Assembly (NCBI RefSeq): GCF_009834515.1
Contig: NZ_CP019426.1
Location: 3,027,501 to 3,091,500 of the forward strand
Length of the DNA stretch: 64,000 nt
Source: Pseudomonas sp. R84
Lineage (GTDB): Bacteria; Pseudomonadota; Gammaproteobacteria; Pseudomonadales; Pseudomonadaceae
Direction of reading: 5' to 3'
Position numbers and translations under genes: made by a program. Below are positions 32,593-40,570 of the stretch, in pieces. The notes below the pieces were generated by a model. The model saw only the letters and a list, made by a program, of their open reading frames with translations, did not search any database and had not been told where the DNA came from. How positions within the stretch are numbered: position 1 is the first letter of the stretch; each line of letters opens with the position of its first letter.

Positions 32593-34581
32593 TCAGTGCG
32601 GTGCGCGCGGAATGGTTTTCATCAGGTCTTCGGGGCTGATGTGGCCGACCACGCTGCCCGGTTGCGGCAGGTTGAGGATGTGGCCCTTCATCTTGCCGAT
32701 GATGTGCATTTCGCACGGCTTGCAATCGAACTTCAGCGTCAGCACTTCATCGCCGTGGATCAACTGCATTGGTGCAACCTTGGTGCGCACGCCGGTCACG
32801 CCTTTGGCCTGTTTCGGGCACAGGTTGAAGGAGAAACGCAGGCAGTGCTTGGTGATCATCACCGGCACTTCGCCCGGCTCTTCGTGGGCTTCATACGCGG
32901 CGTCGATCAGCTTCACGCCGTGACGGTGGTAGAAGTCGCGCGCCTTCTGGTTGTAGACGTTGGCGAGGAAGGTCAGGTGCGAATCCGGGTACACCGGCGG
33001 CGGACTGGTTTCAGCCTTACGGCCTCCACGCGGGTGCGCAGCGACACGGGCGGTGGTCAGGTTCTCGATCACTTCACGGCGCAGGGCTTTGAGCTGCGAG
33101 TTAGGGATGAAGAACGCCTGTGGCGCATCCAGTTTGATGTCGGTGGCGTGGTACTGCGTGGTGCCGAGTTGGCCGAGCAGGTCGCGCAACTGTTCCAGCG
33201 CTTGCTCAGGCTTGTTGGCCACACCGAACGGGCCGTTGAGGGTAACGCTGGCGCTGATGCCTTCTTCGCTGGTGGCGGTGACTTCCAGTTGCTCTTCACG
33301 CAGGCGTGCGACCCAGCTCAGGGCCACGCGACGCTCGGACGAGGTCTTTTGCAGCGCCTGTTGCCAGTTGTGGTCGAGGTTGCGATTCAACGGGTGGTTC
33401 GGGCGCAGCTTGTACAGGCCTTCGGGCATTTCGTTCGGCTCGACGCGATAGCGGTAGCGCTTCTCGCCGTCTTCTTCGAACTCGCCTTTGGCTTCGGCGA
33501 TGTTGGCGCGGAAACCGACCACTTCGCGCTTGACCAACACGTTCAAGCCGTCGCCGTTGGATAGCGGCTCGTGGGTGATGACCTGCATGTCGCGTTTGCC
33601 GACTTTCTCGACGGTGCCGACTGGCAGGCCGGTGAAGGTCGGCGAGTCGAAAGCGCCGATGTCGATCTTGCGATCGGTGACGAAGTAGTCGGTGCTGCCA
33701 CGGTGGAAGGTCTTTTCCGGATCGGGCAGGAAGAAGTGCGCGGTGCGGCCGCTGGAGGCGCGGGCCAGGTCCGGGCGATCTTCGAGTACGTCGTCGAGGC
33801 GCTGACGGTAGTAGGCGGTGATGTTCTTCACATAGCCCATGTCCTTGTAGCGACCTTCGATTTTGAACGAACGCACACCGGCTTCAACCAAGGCGCGGAT
33901 GTTGGCGCTCTGGTTGTTGTCTTTCATCGACAGCAGGTGTTTTTCGTAGGCGATCACGCCACCCTTTTCATCTTTGAGGGTGTACGGCAAGCGGCAGGCC
34001 TGCGAGCAATCGCCACGGTTGGCGCTGCGCCCGGTTTGCGCGTGGGAAATGTTGCACTGGCCGGAGAAGGCCACGCACAACGCGCCATGGATGAAGAACT
34101 CGATGGCGGCGTCGGTTTCATCGGCGATCGCGCGGATTTCCTGCAGGTTCAGCTCACGGGCCAGAACAAGCTGCGAGAAACCGGCCTGATCGAGGAACTT
34201 CGCTCGCTCCAGGGTGCGGATGTCGGTCTGCGTCGAGGCGTGCAGCTCGATCGGCGGAATGTCCAGCTCCATCACGCCCAGATCCTGAACGATCAGCGCG
34301 TCGACCCCGGCGTCGTACAACTGATGGATCAGCTTGCGCGCCGGCTCCAGTTCGTTGTCGTGCAGGATGGTGTTGATGGTGGTGAAAATGCGCGCGTGAT
34401 ACTTGCGGGCAAATTCCACCAGTTCGGCGATTTCACCAACTTCGTTGCAGGCGTTGTGGCGCGCGCCGAAGCTTGGGCCGCCGATGTACACGGCATCAGC
34501 GCCGTGGAGGATCGCCTCACGGGCGATAGCGACATCGCGGGCAGGGCTGAGCAATTCCAGATGATGCTTGGGCAAGGACAT
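32593..34581 (-). CDS. rlhA: RlhA-type U32 peptidase family, 23S rRNA C2501 hydroxylase
   Basis: A 662-aa protein that matches the E. coli RlhA (YdcP) architecture: an N-terminal U32 TIM barrel (LELLSPARDVAIAREAILHG, GADAVYIGGPSFGAR) with the conserved cysteines in FSGQCNISH and GDCSQACRLPY, which bind a metal or Fe-S cofactor in this family, followed by a long C-terminal region ending with CPKQAKG and CKPCEMHI. The enzyme hydroxylates cytidine 2501 in 23S rRNA. Start ATG 34581, after TAAAAAAACT; AGGA-like signals are weak. An MSLPKHHLELLS start fits relatives. Confidence 0.9.
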   Translation of the reverse strand: MSLPKHHLELLSPARDVAIAREAILHGADAVYIGGPSFGARHNACNEVGEIAELVEFARKYHARIFTTINTILHDNELEPARKLIHQLYDAGVDALIVQDLGVMELDIPPIELHASTQTDIRTLERAKFLDQAGFSQLVLARELNLQEIRAIADETDAAIEFFIHGALCVAFSGQCNISHAQTGRSANRGDCSQACRLPYTLKDEKGGVIAYEKHLLSMKDNNQSANIRALVEAGVRSFKIEGRYKDMGYVKNITAYYRQRLDDVLEDRPDLARASSGRTAHFFLPDPEKTFHRGSTDYFVTDRKIDIGAFDSPTFTGLPVGTVEKVGKRDMQVITHEPLSNGDGLNVLVKREVVGFRANIAEAKGEFEEDGEKRYRYRVEPNEMPEGLYKLRPNHPLNRNLDHNWQQALQKTSSERRVALSWVARLREEQLEVTATSEEGISASVTLNGPFGVANKPEQALEQLRDLLGQLGTTQYHATDIKLDAPQAFFIPNSQLKALRREVIENLTTARVAAHPRGGRKAETSPPPVYPDSHLTFLANVYNQKARDFYHRHGVKLIDAAYEAHEEPGEVPVMITKHCLRFSFNLCPKQAKGVTGVRTKVAPMQLIHGDEVLTLKFDCKPCEMHIIGKMKGHILNLPQPGSVVGHISPEDLMKTIPRAPH

Positions 34582-34696
34582 AGTTTTTTTAGTCAGGCTG
34601 TCACGGTTAGGCGCGCATTCTACCCGTGAAACGCGCGCCCGGCACGCCCGTGCTGCCCGATGGCACAGGCGACTTTGATCTTCCACTCCGGACCAG

Positions 34697-34779
34697 TAGG
34701 AACTGCGGCACGCTGCGATCTTTGATCTTGAAGCTCAGATCAAAAGATCGCAGCCTCGTTTCACTCGACAGCTCCTACA
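34697..34779. repeat. Inverted REP-like repeat (GCTGCGATC type)
   Basis: TAGGAACTGCGGCACGCTGC and GATCAAAAGATCGCAGCC plus AGCTCCTACA form an imperfect inverted pair in the space between rlhA and the RidA gene; it is the same family as 25252-25326. Confidence 0.75.
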
Positions 34780-34796
34780 GGGGCTGGGGTGGTGGG

Positions 34797-35177
34797 TCAG
34801 GCCTTGGCGGCCATCGCAGTCACTTCCACACGCATGCCTTCAACCGCCAGCGACGCCACACCCACCGCCGCACGCACCGGCCATGGCTTGGCGAAGTAGC
34901 GCTTGTAAACCTCGTTGAATGCCGCGCGATCAGCCATGTCGGTCAGGTAAATAGTCAGGTGCATCACCCGGTCCATCGAACTGCCGGCACGTTCCAGCGC
35001 AACCTTCAGTGCTTGCAGGGTGCACTCGCTTTGCAGGGTGATATCGCCCAGTTCCAGGCTGCCATCGGCGCGGGTCGGGATCTGCGTGGACATCATGATC
35101 CCGTTGAACGTGGTGACGTCCGAGGAAATCGAGTCTGCGTCCGGATCGGGGGTAAAAGTGATGTCTTGGTTAGCCAT
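34797..35177 (-). CDS. RidA/YjgF-family protein
   Basis: A 126-aa protein. Despite low similarity in the first strand (ISSDVTTFNGIMMSTQIPTR) the fold is clear from ECTLQALKVALERAGSSMDR (helix), MHLTIYLTD and the end VRAAVGVASLAVEGMRVEVT, where the RidA arginine is in PVRAAVGV. This copy therefore keeps the catalytic arginine that the copy at 25341-25739 lacks. Archetypal RidA deaminates reactive 2-aminoacrylate. It is transcribed toward rlhA and has an isolated promoter region. Confidence 0.85.
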   Translation of the reverse strand: MANQDITFTPDPDADSISSDVTTFNGIMMSTQIPTRADGSLELGDITLQSECTLQALKVALERAGSSMDRVMHLTIYLTDMADRAAFNEVYKRYFAKPWPVRAAVGVASLAVEGMRVEVTAMAAKA

Positions 35178-35276
35178 GCGGATCCCTTGTTTGAGCGAGT
35201 AAATCGCGCCAGTTTACAGATTCACGGCCAACGGACAAATGATCAGCCGCCACCGCAGTGAAAGCGTAGAGGGCGA

Positions 35277-35888
35277 TCAAACAGGCGGCGTCGCCGCTTC
35301 AGCCGCCATGGCCGCAAGGACGCTGGGGCGGGCGGCGATACGGCGGGAGTGAGCGGCCAGCGCTGGCCAGTCCTGCAGGTCGATACTGAAGCTGGGCAGC
35401 CACGTCAGCACGCTGAACAGGTAGGCATCGGCGACACCGAACGTGCCCAGTAAATAGTCCTGATCCGCCAGCCTGCGGTTCAGGTAGTCCAGGCGTTTGA
35501 ACAGTTTTTGCGTAAAAATCGCTTTGGCAGCCTGTGGAATCTGTGCATCAAACAGCGGCGCACAGCCACCGTGAATTTCCGTGCTGATGAAGTTCAGGTA
35601 TTCCTGCAAGCGTGTCCGTTCCCAACTGCCGGGTGTCGGCGCCAGTGCGCTTTCGGGGATCTGGTCGGCGAGGAACTGCAAAATCGCCGGGCCTTCTGTC
35701 AGCACTTCGCCGTTATCCAGGAGCAATGCAGCGACGTAGCCCTTGGGGTTGATGTCGCGAAAGTCTTGTCCATCGGCCGTGCGCTTGCTCTGGTTGTTGA
35801 CGCGAATCAGCTCGAAAGGCAGGCCCGTTTCGCGCAACACAATGTGTGGCGCCAGCGAGCAGGTCATGGGGGCAAAATACAGTTTCAT
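35277..35888 (-). CDS. Glutathione S-transferase (beta-class-like)
   Basis: A 203-aa GST. The N-terminal MKLYFAPMTCSLAPHIVLRE contains Cys10, the signature cysteine of bacterial beta-class GSTs; NPKGYVAALLLDNGEVLTEG and the C-terminal DYLLGTFGVADAYLFSV complete the fold. ATG at 35888 is preceded by GGAAG-like bases. Such enzymes conjugate or reduce xenobiotics in the cytosol. It is divergent from a LysR regulator across 92 bp, which probably controls it. Confidence 0.88.
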   Translation of the reverse strand: MKLYFAPMTCSLAPHIVLRETGLPFELIRVNNQSKRTADGQDFRDINPKGYVAALLLDNGEVLTEGPAILQFLADQIPESALAPTPGSWERTRLQEYLNFISTEIHGGCAPLFDAQIPQAAKAIFTQKLFKRLDYLNRRLADQDYLLGTFGVADAYLFSVLTWLPSFSIDLQDWPALAAHSRRIAARPSVLAAMAAEAATPPV

Positions 35889-35980
35889 GGCACTTCCAGT
35901 GAATGAGGAAGTGTCAGCATCCATCGGCGGGGCAGGCCTTCGCAAAGGTCATTTGCAGTGTTAGCGTATGACAAAATCTC

Positions 35981-36907
35981 ATGAGTACCGAACTCGTCAT
36001 GGTCGCCAGACTCCCTTCGCTCAATGGCTTGAAAGCGTTTGAGTGTGCCGCTCGGCACATGAGTTTCACCAAGGCTGCCGAAGAACTGAACGTCACGCAA
36101 ACCGCCATCAGCCATCAGATCCGTCGTCTGGAAGAAGAATTGGGCGTGAGTCTGTTTCTGCGGCTGAAGGATGGGCTGACGCTGACTGAGCACGGCCAGA
36201 CTTACTTACCCGGCATTCGTGCGGCCTTCCACGAGTTGCGCTTTTCGACGCAGGCGTTACTGGAGTCGCACTATCACAGTGTGTTGACCATCAATACTTT
36301 GGTGTCGGTCGCCTCCAAATGGTTGTTGCCGCGATTGCCGGCATTTCAGCAGGTGTTTCCTGCGATCGATGTGCGCATTAGCGCGTCCACTGAATTGATG
36401 GATTTTCGCCGGGGCGGCATCGATGCCGCGATTCGTTACGGGCGTGGCGACTGGAAAGGGCTGCGCGCCGATTTCCTGATGTCCGATGAGATTTTTCCGG
36501 TGTGCAGTCCGGCGTTGCTCGGCGCGTCGAAAAGCCTGAGCACACCGGCCGATTTGCTTGAGCACGCGTTGCTGCAAGTCAGCGGCATGACCGCCGGCGA
36601 CTGGAACAACTGGCTGAGCGCCGCCGGTGAGCCTGCGCAATTCGCCGAGCGTCCGCGCCTGACCTTCGATCTGGCAATGATGGCCGTGCAAGCGGCGGTG
36701 GACGGGCAGGGGGTGTGCATCGGGCGTTCGACGTATGTCGACGATGATCTGCGTGCGGGCCGGCTGGTCGCCCCGTTTAATCTGCGATTGAAGGACGACT
36801 TGGGGTTCTACCTGGTGACGCCCCATGAAACCGCCGATACCCGCAAGATCGTGGCGTTCAGGACATGGCTGTTGGCGCAATGCTCCTCCAGCGAGGCATT
36901 TGTATAA
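35981..36907 (+). CDS. LysR-family regulator, GcvA-like
   Basis: A 308-aa LysR protein. SFTKAAEELNVTQTAISHQI is the GcvA/AmpR-type HTH; the effector domain has VASKWLLPRLPAFQQVFPAI, GIDAAIRYGRGDW and GVCIGRSTYVDDDLRAGRLV, all usual in GcvA-like proteins. It starts at ATG 35981, but MVARLPSLNG seven codons in is equally plausible. It lies divergent from the GST gene, so a role in GST induction is likely. Confidence 0.87.
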   Translation: MSTELVMVARLPSLNGLKAFECAARHMSFTKAAEELNVTQTAISHQIRRLEEELGVSLFLRLKDGLTLTEHGQTYLPGIRAAFHELRFSTQALLESHYHSVLTINTLVSVASKWLLPRLPAFQQVFPAIDVRISASTELMDFRRGGIDAAIRYGRGDWKGLRADFLMSDEIFPVCSPALLGASKSLSTPADLLEHALLQVSGMTAGDWNNWLSAAGEPAQFAERPRLTFDLAMMAVQAAVDGQGVCIGRSTYVDDDLRAGRLVAPFNLRLKDDLGFYLVTPHETADTRKIVAFRTWLLAQCSSSEAFV

Positions 36908-37029
36908 GCGTGTATCAATCCCGTGCAAGGACACACCTGAACAACAAAACGAGGATTTGCGACACATCCCTTCTACATGCCGCGCCCACAGTAGAGGTCA
37001 CCTCAACATGACCTTTGAGAGGCACCGCC

Positions 37030-37443
37030 ATGCACCGTCCACTGTTTCTGGCTACCGCAGCAATCTTCGCTTCGATGATCGGCTTCGCATACGCGGCTGA
37101 CGCTCAACCCAAGAGCTGGCAGCATGGGCTGAGCCGCACCGATCTGGTCCGCGAGGATCTCGGCGCGGCCGAGCGCGAAGTGATTCAGGCACGGGTTGAT
37201 TTCGAGCCGGGCGTGACCTCGCCCCGACACGCCCATCCGGGTGTGGAAGTCGCCTATGTGATCAGCGGCACGTTCGAATATCAACTGGAGGGCAGGGCGC
37301 CGGTCACATTGAAGGCCGGGGATTCGCTGTTCATCCCTGAGGGCGTAGCGCATATCGCCCGCAATGTCGGAAAAGACAAAGGCTCAGAGCTGGCGACGTA
37401 CATCGTCAAGAAGGGTGAGCCGGTGCTGATACTCAAACCCTAA
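37030..37443 (+). CDS. Exported cupin-domain protein
   Basis: A 137-aa protein with a signal peptide (ASMIGFAYAADAQ) and one cupin barrel: GVTSPRHAHPGVEVAYVISG holds the two histidines and a glutamate of motif 1, and GDSLFIPEGVAHIARNVG holds the motif-2 histidine. Metal binding is therefore intact. GAGAGG lies eight bases before ATG 37030. It follows the LysR gene after about 120 bp on the same strand. The enzymatic role is unknown. Confidence 0.87.
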   Translation: MHRPLFLATAAIFASMIGFAYAADAQPKSWQHGLSRTDLVREDLGAAEREVIQARVDFEPGVTSPRHAHPGVEVAYVISGTFEYQLEGRAPVTLKAGDSLFIPEGVAHIARNVGKDKGSELATYIVKKGEPVLILKP

Positions 37444-37455
37444 GGCGCAGATCGG

Positions 37456-37476
37456 GCCCTGCCACGCTGGCAGGGC
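37456..37476 (+). terminator. Hairpin after the cupin gene
   Basis: GCCCTGCCA and TGGCAGGGC form a perfect 9-bp stem with a CGC loop 13 bp after the cupin stop. No long T run follows, so strength is uncertain. Confidence 0.45.
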
Positions 37477-37494
37477 TGATGATCAATACGCAAT

Positions 37495-37704
37495 TCAATG
37501 CAGGGTGACAACGCGGCGGCTCTCTCCGATACGGATTCTGTCGAGTGCGCGGTTCAAGGCATCAAGCGCATCGAGCAGCGCTTTGGCCTCGGCTTCACGC
37601 CCATCCCCCCACAGACGCTCGGCCATTTTGTTCAAGGCCTGAATAGAGCGTTCGATGTCTGCTGCGGTGGCGGCCTCTTTATTGACCGGCGGTTTTTTCG
37701 GCAT
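37495..37704 (-). CDS. Small hypothetical helical protein
   Basis: A 69-aa, charged, helical protein (MPKKPPVNKEAATAADIERS, then LLDALDALNRALDRIR). AAAGGAG eight bases before the ATG at 37704 strongly supports translation. No family is recognised; the heptad-like pattern suggests a small coiled-coil or adaptor protein. It is convergent with the cupin gene. Confidence 0.65.
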   Translation of the reverse strand: MPKKPPVNKEAATAADIERSIQALNKMAERLWGDGREAEAKALLDALDALNRALDRIRIGESRRVVTLH

Positions 37705-37896
37705 TCAGGGCTCCTTTGGTGACGGTTAACGGATCAGGCCAGTTAACCCGTCATGCGACTTTTTCGACGCCTATTGCAGCACATCTGCAAACGCTTTACT
37801 GCGACGGATGTGCGCCTCCGTGACGCAAAAACGATCAGGAGCCGTGTGCACCTGTTCTAGAGTGATCGATACCAACGACTGAATGAGATCAGGACG

Positions 37897-38118
37897 ATGT
37901 TTGGCAAGTATCCCGAGCAGAAGCAGAGCCGACAGGTGATGGGCGCGCTGGGGGCGGCATTCGCGACCTTGGGCGTGTTTCTGCTGTTCATCGATGGCAC
38001 CGGCGGCGTGCTTTTCACGGTGTTGGGCGGCGCTTTGGTGCTGTTGACACTCCTCGCCAATCAAAAAACCTACACCAAGGTCATGCGCGTGCTGGGCTGG
38101 TTCGATGGACTGTCGTGA
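37897..38118 (+). CDS. Small hypothetical membrane protein
   Basis: A 73-aa protein with two hydrophobic helices (VMGALGAAFATLGVFLLFID and GGVLFTVLGGALVLLTLLA) separated by GTGG and ended by a basic tail (KTYTKVMRVLGW). AGGA is just before ATG 37897. It probably sits in the inner membrane as a helical hairpin. No family is recognised. It is convergent with the XdhC gene. Confidence 0.68.
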   Translation: MFGKYPEQKQSRQVMGALGAAFATLGVFLLFIDGTGGVLFTVLGGALVLLTLLANQKTYTKVMRVLGWFDGLS

Positions 38119-38168
38119 GTGGCGGATCACTGATTGATTCAAGGCTCGACTTGAGTCGGCGCGTTCGC

Positions 38169-39188
38169 TCAATCAATCGCCACCGCGTCGATGGCATGTT
38201 TAGCCAGGGCGATGCCGAGTTCACTCGGCAAGTTCGCACCGTTCTTGGCTGCAAGAATCTCGGCCATCACGCTGACGGCGATTTCTGCAGGCGTCTTGCT
38301 GCCGATGTAGACGCCGATCGGTCCGTGCAGACGCTGAAGTGACGCCTCGGTCTCGCCAAAATGCTCGATCAGGCGTTCGCGGCGCAGCTGGCTGTTGCGC
38401 CGCGAGCCGATGGCGCCGATGTAGAACGCCGGGCTGTGCAGCGCTTCGAGCAGGGCCAGATCGTCGAGTTTCGGGTCATGACTCAAGGCAACGATGCAGG
38501 TGCGCAGATCGACCGCGAAGTCGCGGACCACGTCATCCGGCATACCGACGATGCGCTCCACGCCGTCTACTGCCCACGTCTCGATGTACTCGGGACGCGG
38601 ATCGCACACCGCCACTTTGAAACCGTTGAACAAGGCCATGGTCGCCAGATACTCGGCCAGCGCGCCGGCCCCGATCATCAGCATCCGATAGCCCGGTCCC
38701 AAGGTGTTGAGCATCTGCGCGCCATCGAAGCTGAATTGTTCCGGCGTCGCGGTCGGTTCGAGCATGACCTGACCAGTCGCCAGCGCGAGGCGGCGACGAA
38801 CCAGTTGCCCGGCGTCCAGTTGCGTCAGCAGTTCATCAAGAGACTGCCACCCCGGGTTGAACTCAAGTATCAGTTCCAGCGTGCCACCGCACGGCAAGCC
38901 GAAGCGATGCGCTTCATCGGCGCTGACGCCATATCGAACGACTTGCGGTACGCTGTCACTAAAAGCGCTGCCGCCATGGGCCGTGGTGTAGCGATGGATC
39001 AGGTCATCCTCGATGCAGCCGCCGGACACGCTGCCCACCACGCGTCCGTCGTCACGCAAAGCCATCATCGACCCGGTCGGCCGTGGTGACGAACCCCAGG
39101 TGCGCGCCACCGTGGCGAGCAACACACGTTCGCCGGCGGCAAGCCAGTCCCGCGCCGTGCGCAGGACCAGCAAGTCGATGCTTTCCAT
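38169..39188 (-). CDS. XdhC-family molybdenum cofactor insertion/sulfuration factor
   Basis: A 339-aa protein with the XdhC pair of domains: N-terminal VLLATVARTWGSSPRPTGS, GSVSGGCIEDDL and GLPCGGTLEL, and C-terminal Rossmann part MLMIGAGALAEYLA, CDPRPEY and ALSHDPKLDDLAL, FYIGAIGSRRNSQLRRERL. XdhC binds Mo-MPT and delivers the sulfurated cofactor to molybdenum hydroxylases. It is the last gene of the hydroxylase operon, 12 bp after the cytochrome gene, and so most likely matures the adjacent Mo subunit. Confidence 0.92.
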   Translation of the reverse strand: MESIDLLVLRTARDWLAAGERVLLATVARTWGSSPRPTGSMMALRDDGRVVGSVSGGCIEDDLIHRYTTAHGGSAFSDSVPQVVRYGVSADEAHRFGLPCGGTLELILEFNPGWQSLDELLTQLDAGQLVRRRLALATGQVMLEPTATPEQFSFDGAQMLNTLGPGYRMLMIGAGALAEYLATMALFNGFKVAVCDPRPEYIETWAVDGVERIVGMPDDVVRDFAVDLRTCIVALSHDPKLDDLALLEALHSPAFYIGAIGSRRNSQLRRERLIEHFGETEASLQRLHGPIGVYIGSKTPAEIAVSVMAEILAAKNGANLPSELGIALAKHAIDAVAID

Positions 39189-39200
39189 CAGTGTCTCCTC

Positions 39201-40553
39201 TTAGCGCATCTGCAGAATGATCGGGCTGCTGCTGGCCGGATCAGTATGTTCACGCAGTTTGCTCACCGTCTGCGCATCGACAGCACTGGCCTGATTGCCC
39301 CAGGTGCTGCGCATGAAGGTCAGCACTTCGGCGATCTGCTGATCCGACAACTGCTCACGGAAGGCCGGCATGCGATAGGCGTCCGGTACACCGGCGGCTA
39401 CGACACGCTGCGAACCATTCAGGGTGATGTTGATCGCCGAGGCGCTTTCCTTGGCCAGTGCCGAGGTGGCGCCGGCCAGCGGCGGCATCCATTCAGGTTG
39501 CCCCTTGCCGTCCAGGCCATGGCACGAAGCGCAGCGCGCCACGTAGGTATGCGCACCGGGCGAATCCAGACGTTGCGCTGCCGACACCGCTTGATACTGC
39601 CAAGGTGCGCCATCGCGTTCGCGATCCCCGGGAAGTGACTTCAGATAGTGCGCAATCGCGCTCAGATCGTCATCGCTCATGAACTGCGTGGAGTTGTTGA
39701 ACGCTTCGGTCATCGAGCCGTAGACCACCGCGTGTTGGTTGCGACCGGTCTTGAGGAACTGCACGATCTCCGGCTCGCTCCAGCGGCCCAGACCAGTGTT
39801 GTGGTCATCACGCAGGCTCGGCGCGTACCAGCCATCCAGCAGGGCGCCAGCGAGGTACGGTTTACCGGATTCATCCAGTGCCTTCTCGTTGAACGCCAAG
39901 CCACGCGGCGTATGGCAACTGCCGCAGTGCCCGGCACCCTGAACAAGGTAAGCACCACGGTTCCACTGTTCATCCTGCGACGGTTTGGCCGCATACGGTT
40001 CGGCGTCGACAAACACACCGTTCCACAGTGCAATCGGCCAGCGCAGGTTCAGCGGGAACGGAATCGCACTCGGGATGTTCGCCTGTTTGACCGGCGCCAC
40101 GCCTTTCATGAAGAACGCATACAACGCACGCACATCATCGTCACTGAGCTTGGCGTAGGACGGGTAGGGCATCGCCGGGTACAAACGGCGACTGTCGGGT
40201 GCCACGCCGTGGCGCACCGCTCGGTCGAAGTCCGCCAGGCTGTAGTGGCCAATGCCGGTTTCCGTGTCCGGGGTGATATTGGTCGCATGGATCGAGCCCA
40301 GCGGCGTGGCCATTTCCAGGCCGCCAGCGAATGGCGCGCCCCCTGGCACGCTGTGACAGGCCACGCAATCGCTGAGCCTGGCGACGTATTCGCCACGGGC
40401 GACCAGCGCCGGGTCAATGTCGGCCACGGCGATCTGATGGTTTTCCAGGCGCGAGACAGGCTCGCGGGTGACATACCAGGCCAGCAGGCCTGCCGCGACC
40501 AGGCACGGCACTGCCAGCCAGCCAGCGGTTCTTGCGAATCGGCTGTTATTCAT
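39201..40553 (-). CDS. Triheme membrane-anchored c-type cytochrome
   Basis: A 450-aa protein with an N-terminal membrane anchor (AVPCLVAAGLLAWYVTR) and three haem-binding sites: CVACH (residues 63-67), CGSCH (about 209) and CASCH (about 341). Each heads a cytochrome-c domain, and candidate axial methionines follow (for example YPAMPYPSY and YRMPAFREQ). The layout is that of the cytochrome subunit of periplasmic aldehyde dehydrogenases and alcohol dehydrogenases of Pseudomonas and acetic acid bacteria. It should take electrons from the 2Fe-2S subunit and pass them to the quinone pool or oxidase. Start ATG 40553 has GGAG upstream. Confidence 0.92.
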   Translation of the reverse strand: MNNSRFARTAGWLAVPCLVAAGLLAWYVTREPVSRLENHQIAVADIDPALVARGEYVARLSDCVACHSVPGGAPFAGGLEMATPLGSIHATNITPDTETGIGHYSLADFDRAVRHGVAPDSRRLYPAMPYPSYAKLSDDDVRALYAFFMKGVAPVKQANIPSAIPFPLNLRWPIALWNGVFVDAEPYAAKPSQDEQWNRGAYLVQGAGHCGSCHTPRGLAFNEKALDESGKPYLAGALLDGWYAPSLRDDHNTGLGRWSEPEIVQFLKTGRNQHAVVYGSMTEAFNNSTQFMSDDDLSAIAHYLKSLPGDRERDGAPWQYQAVSAAQRLDSPGAHTYVARCASCHGLDGKGQPEWMPPLAGATSALAKESASAINITLNGSQRVVAAGVPDAYRMPAFREQLSDQQIAEVLTFMRSTWGNQASAVDAQTVSKLREHTDPASSSPIILQMR

Positions 40554-40570
40554 GGACGCTCCGGCGCTGA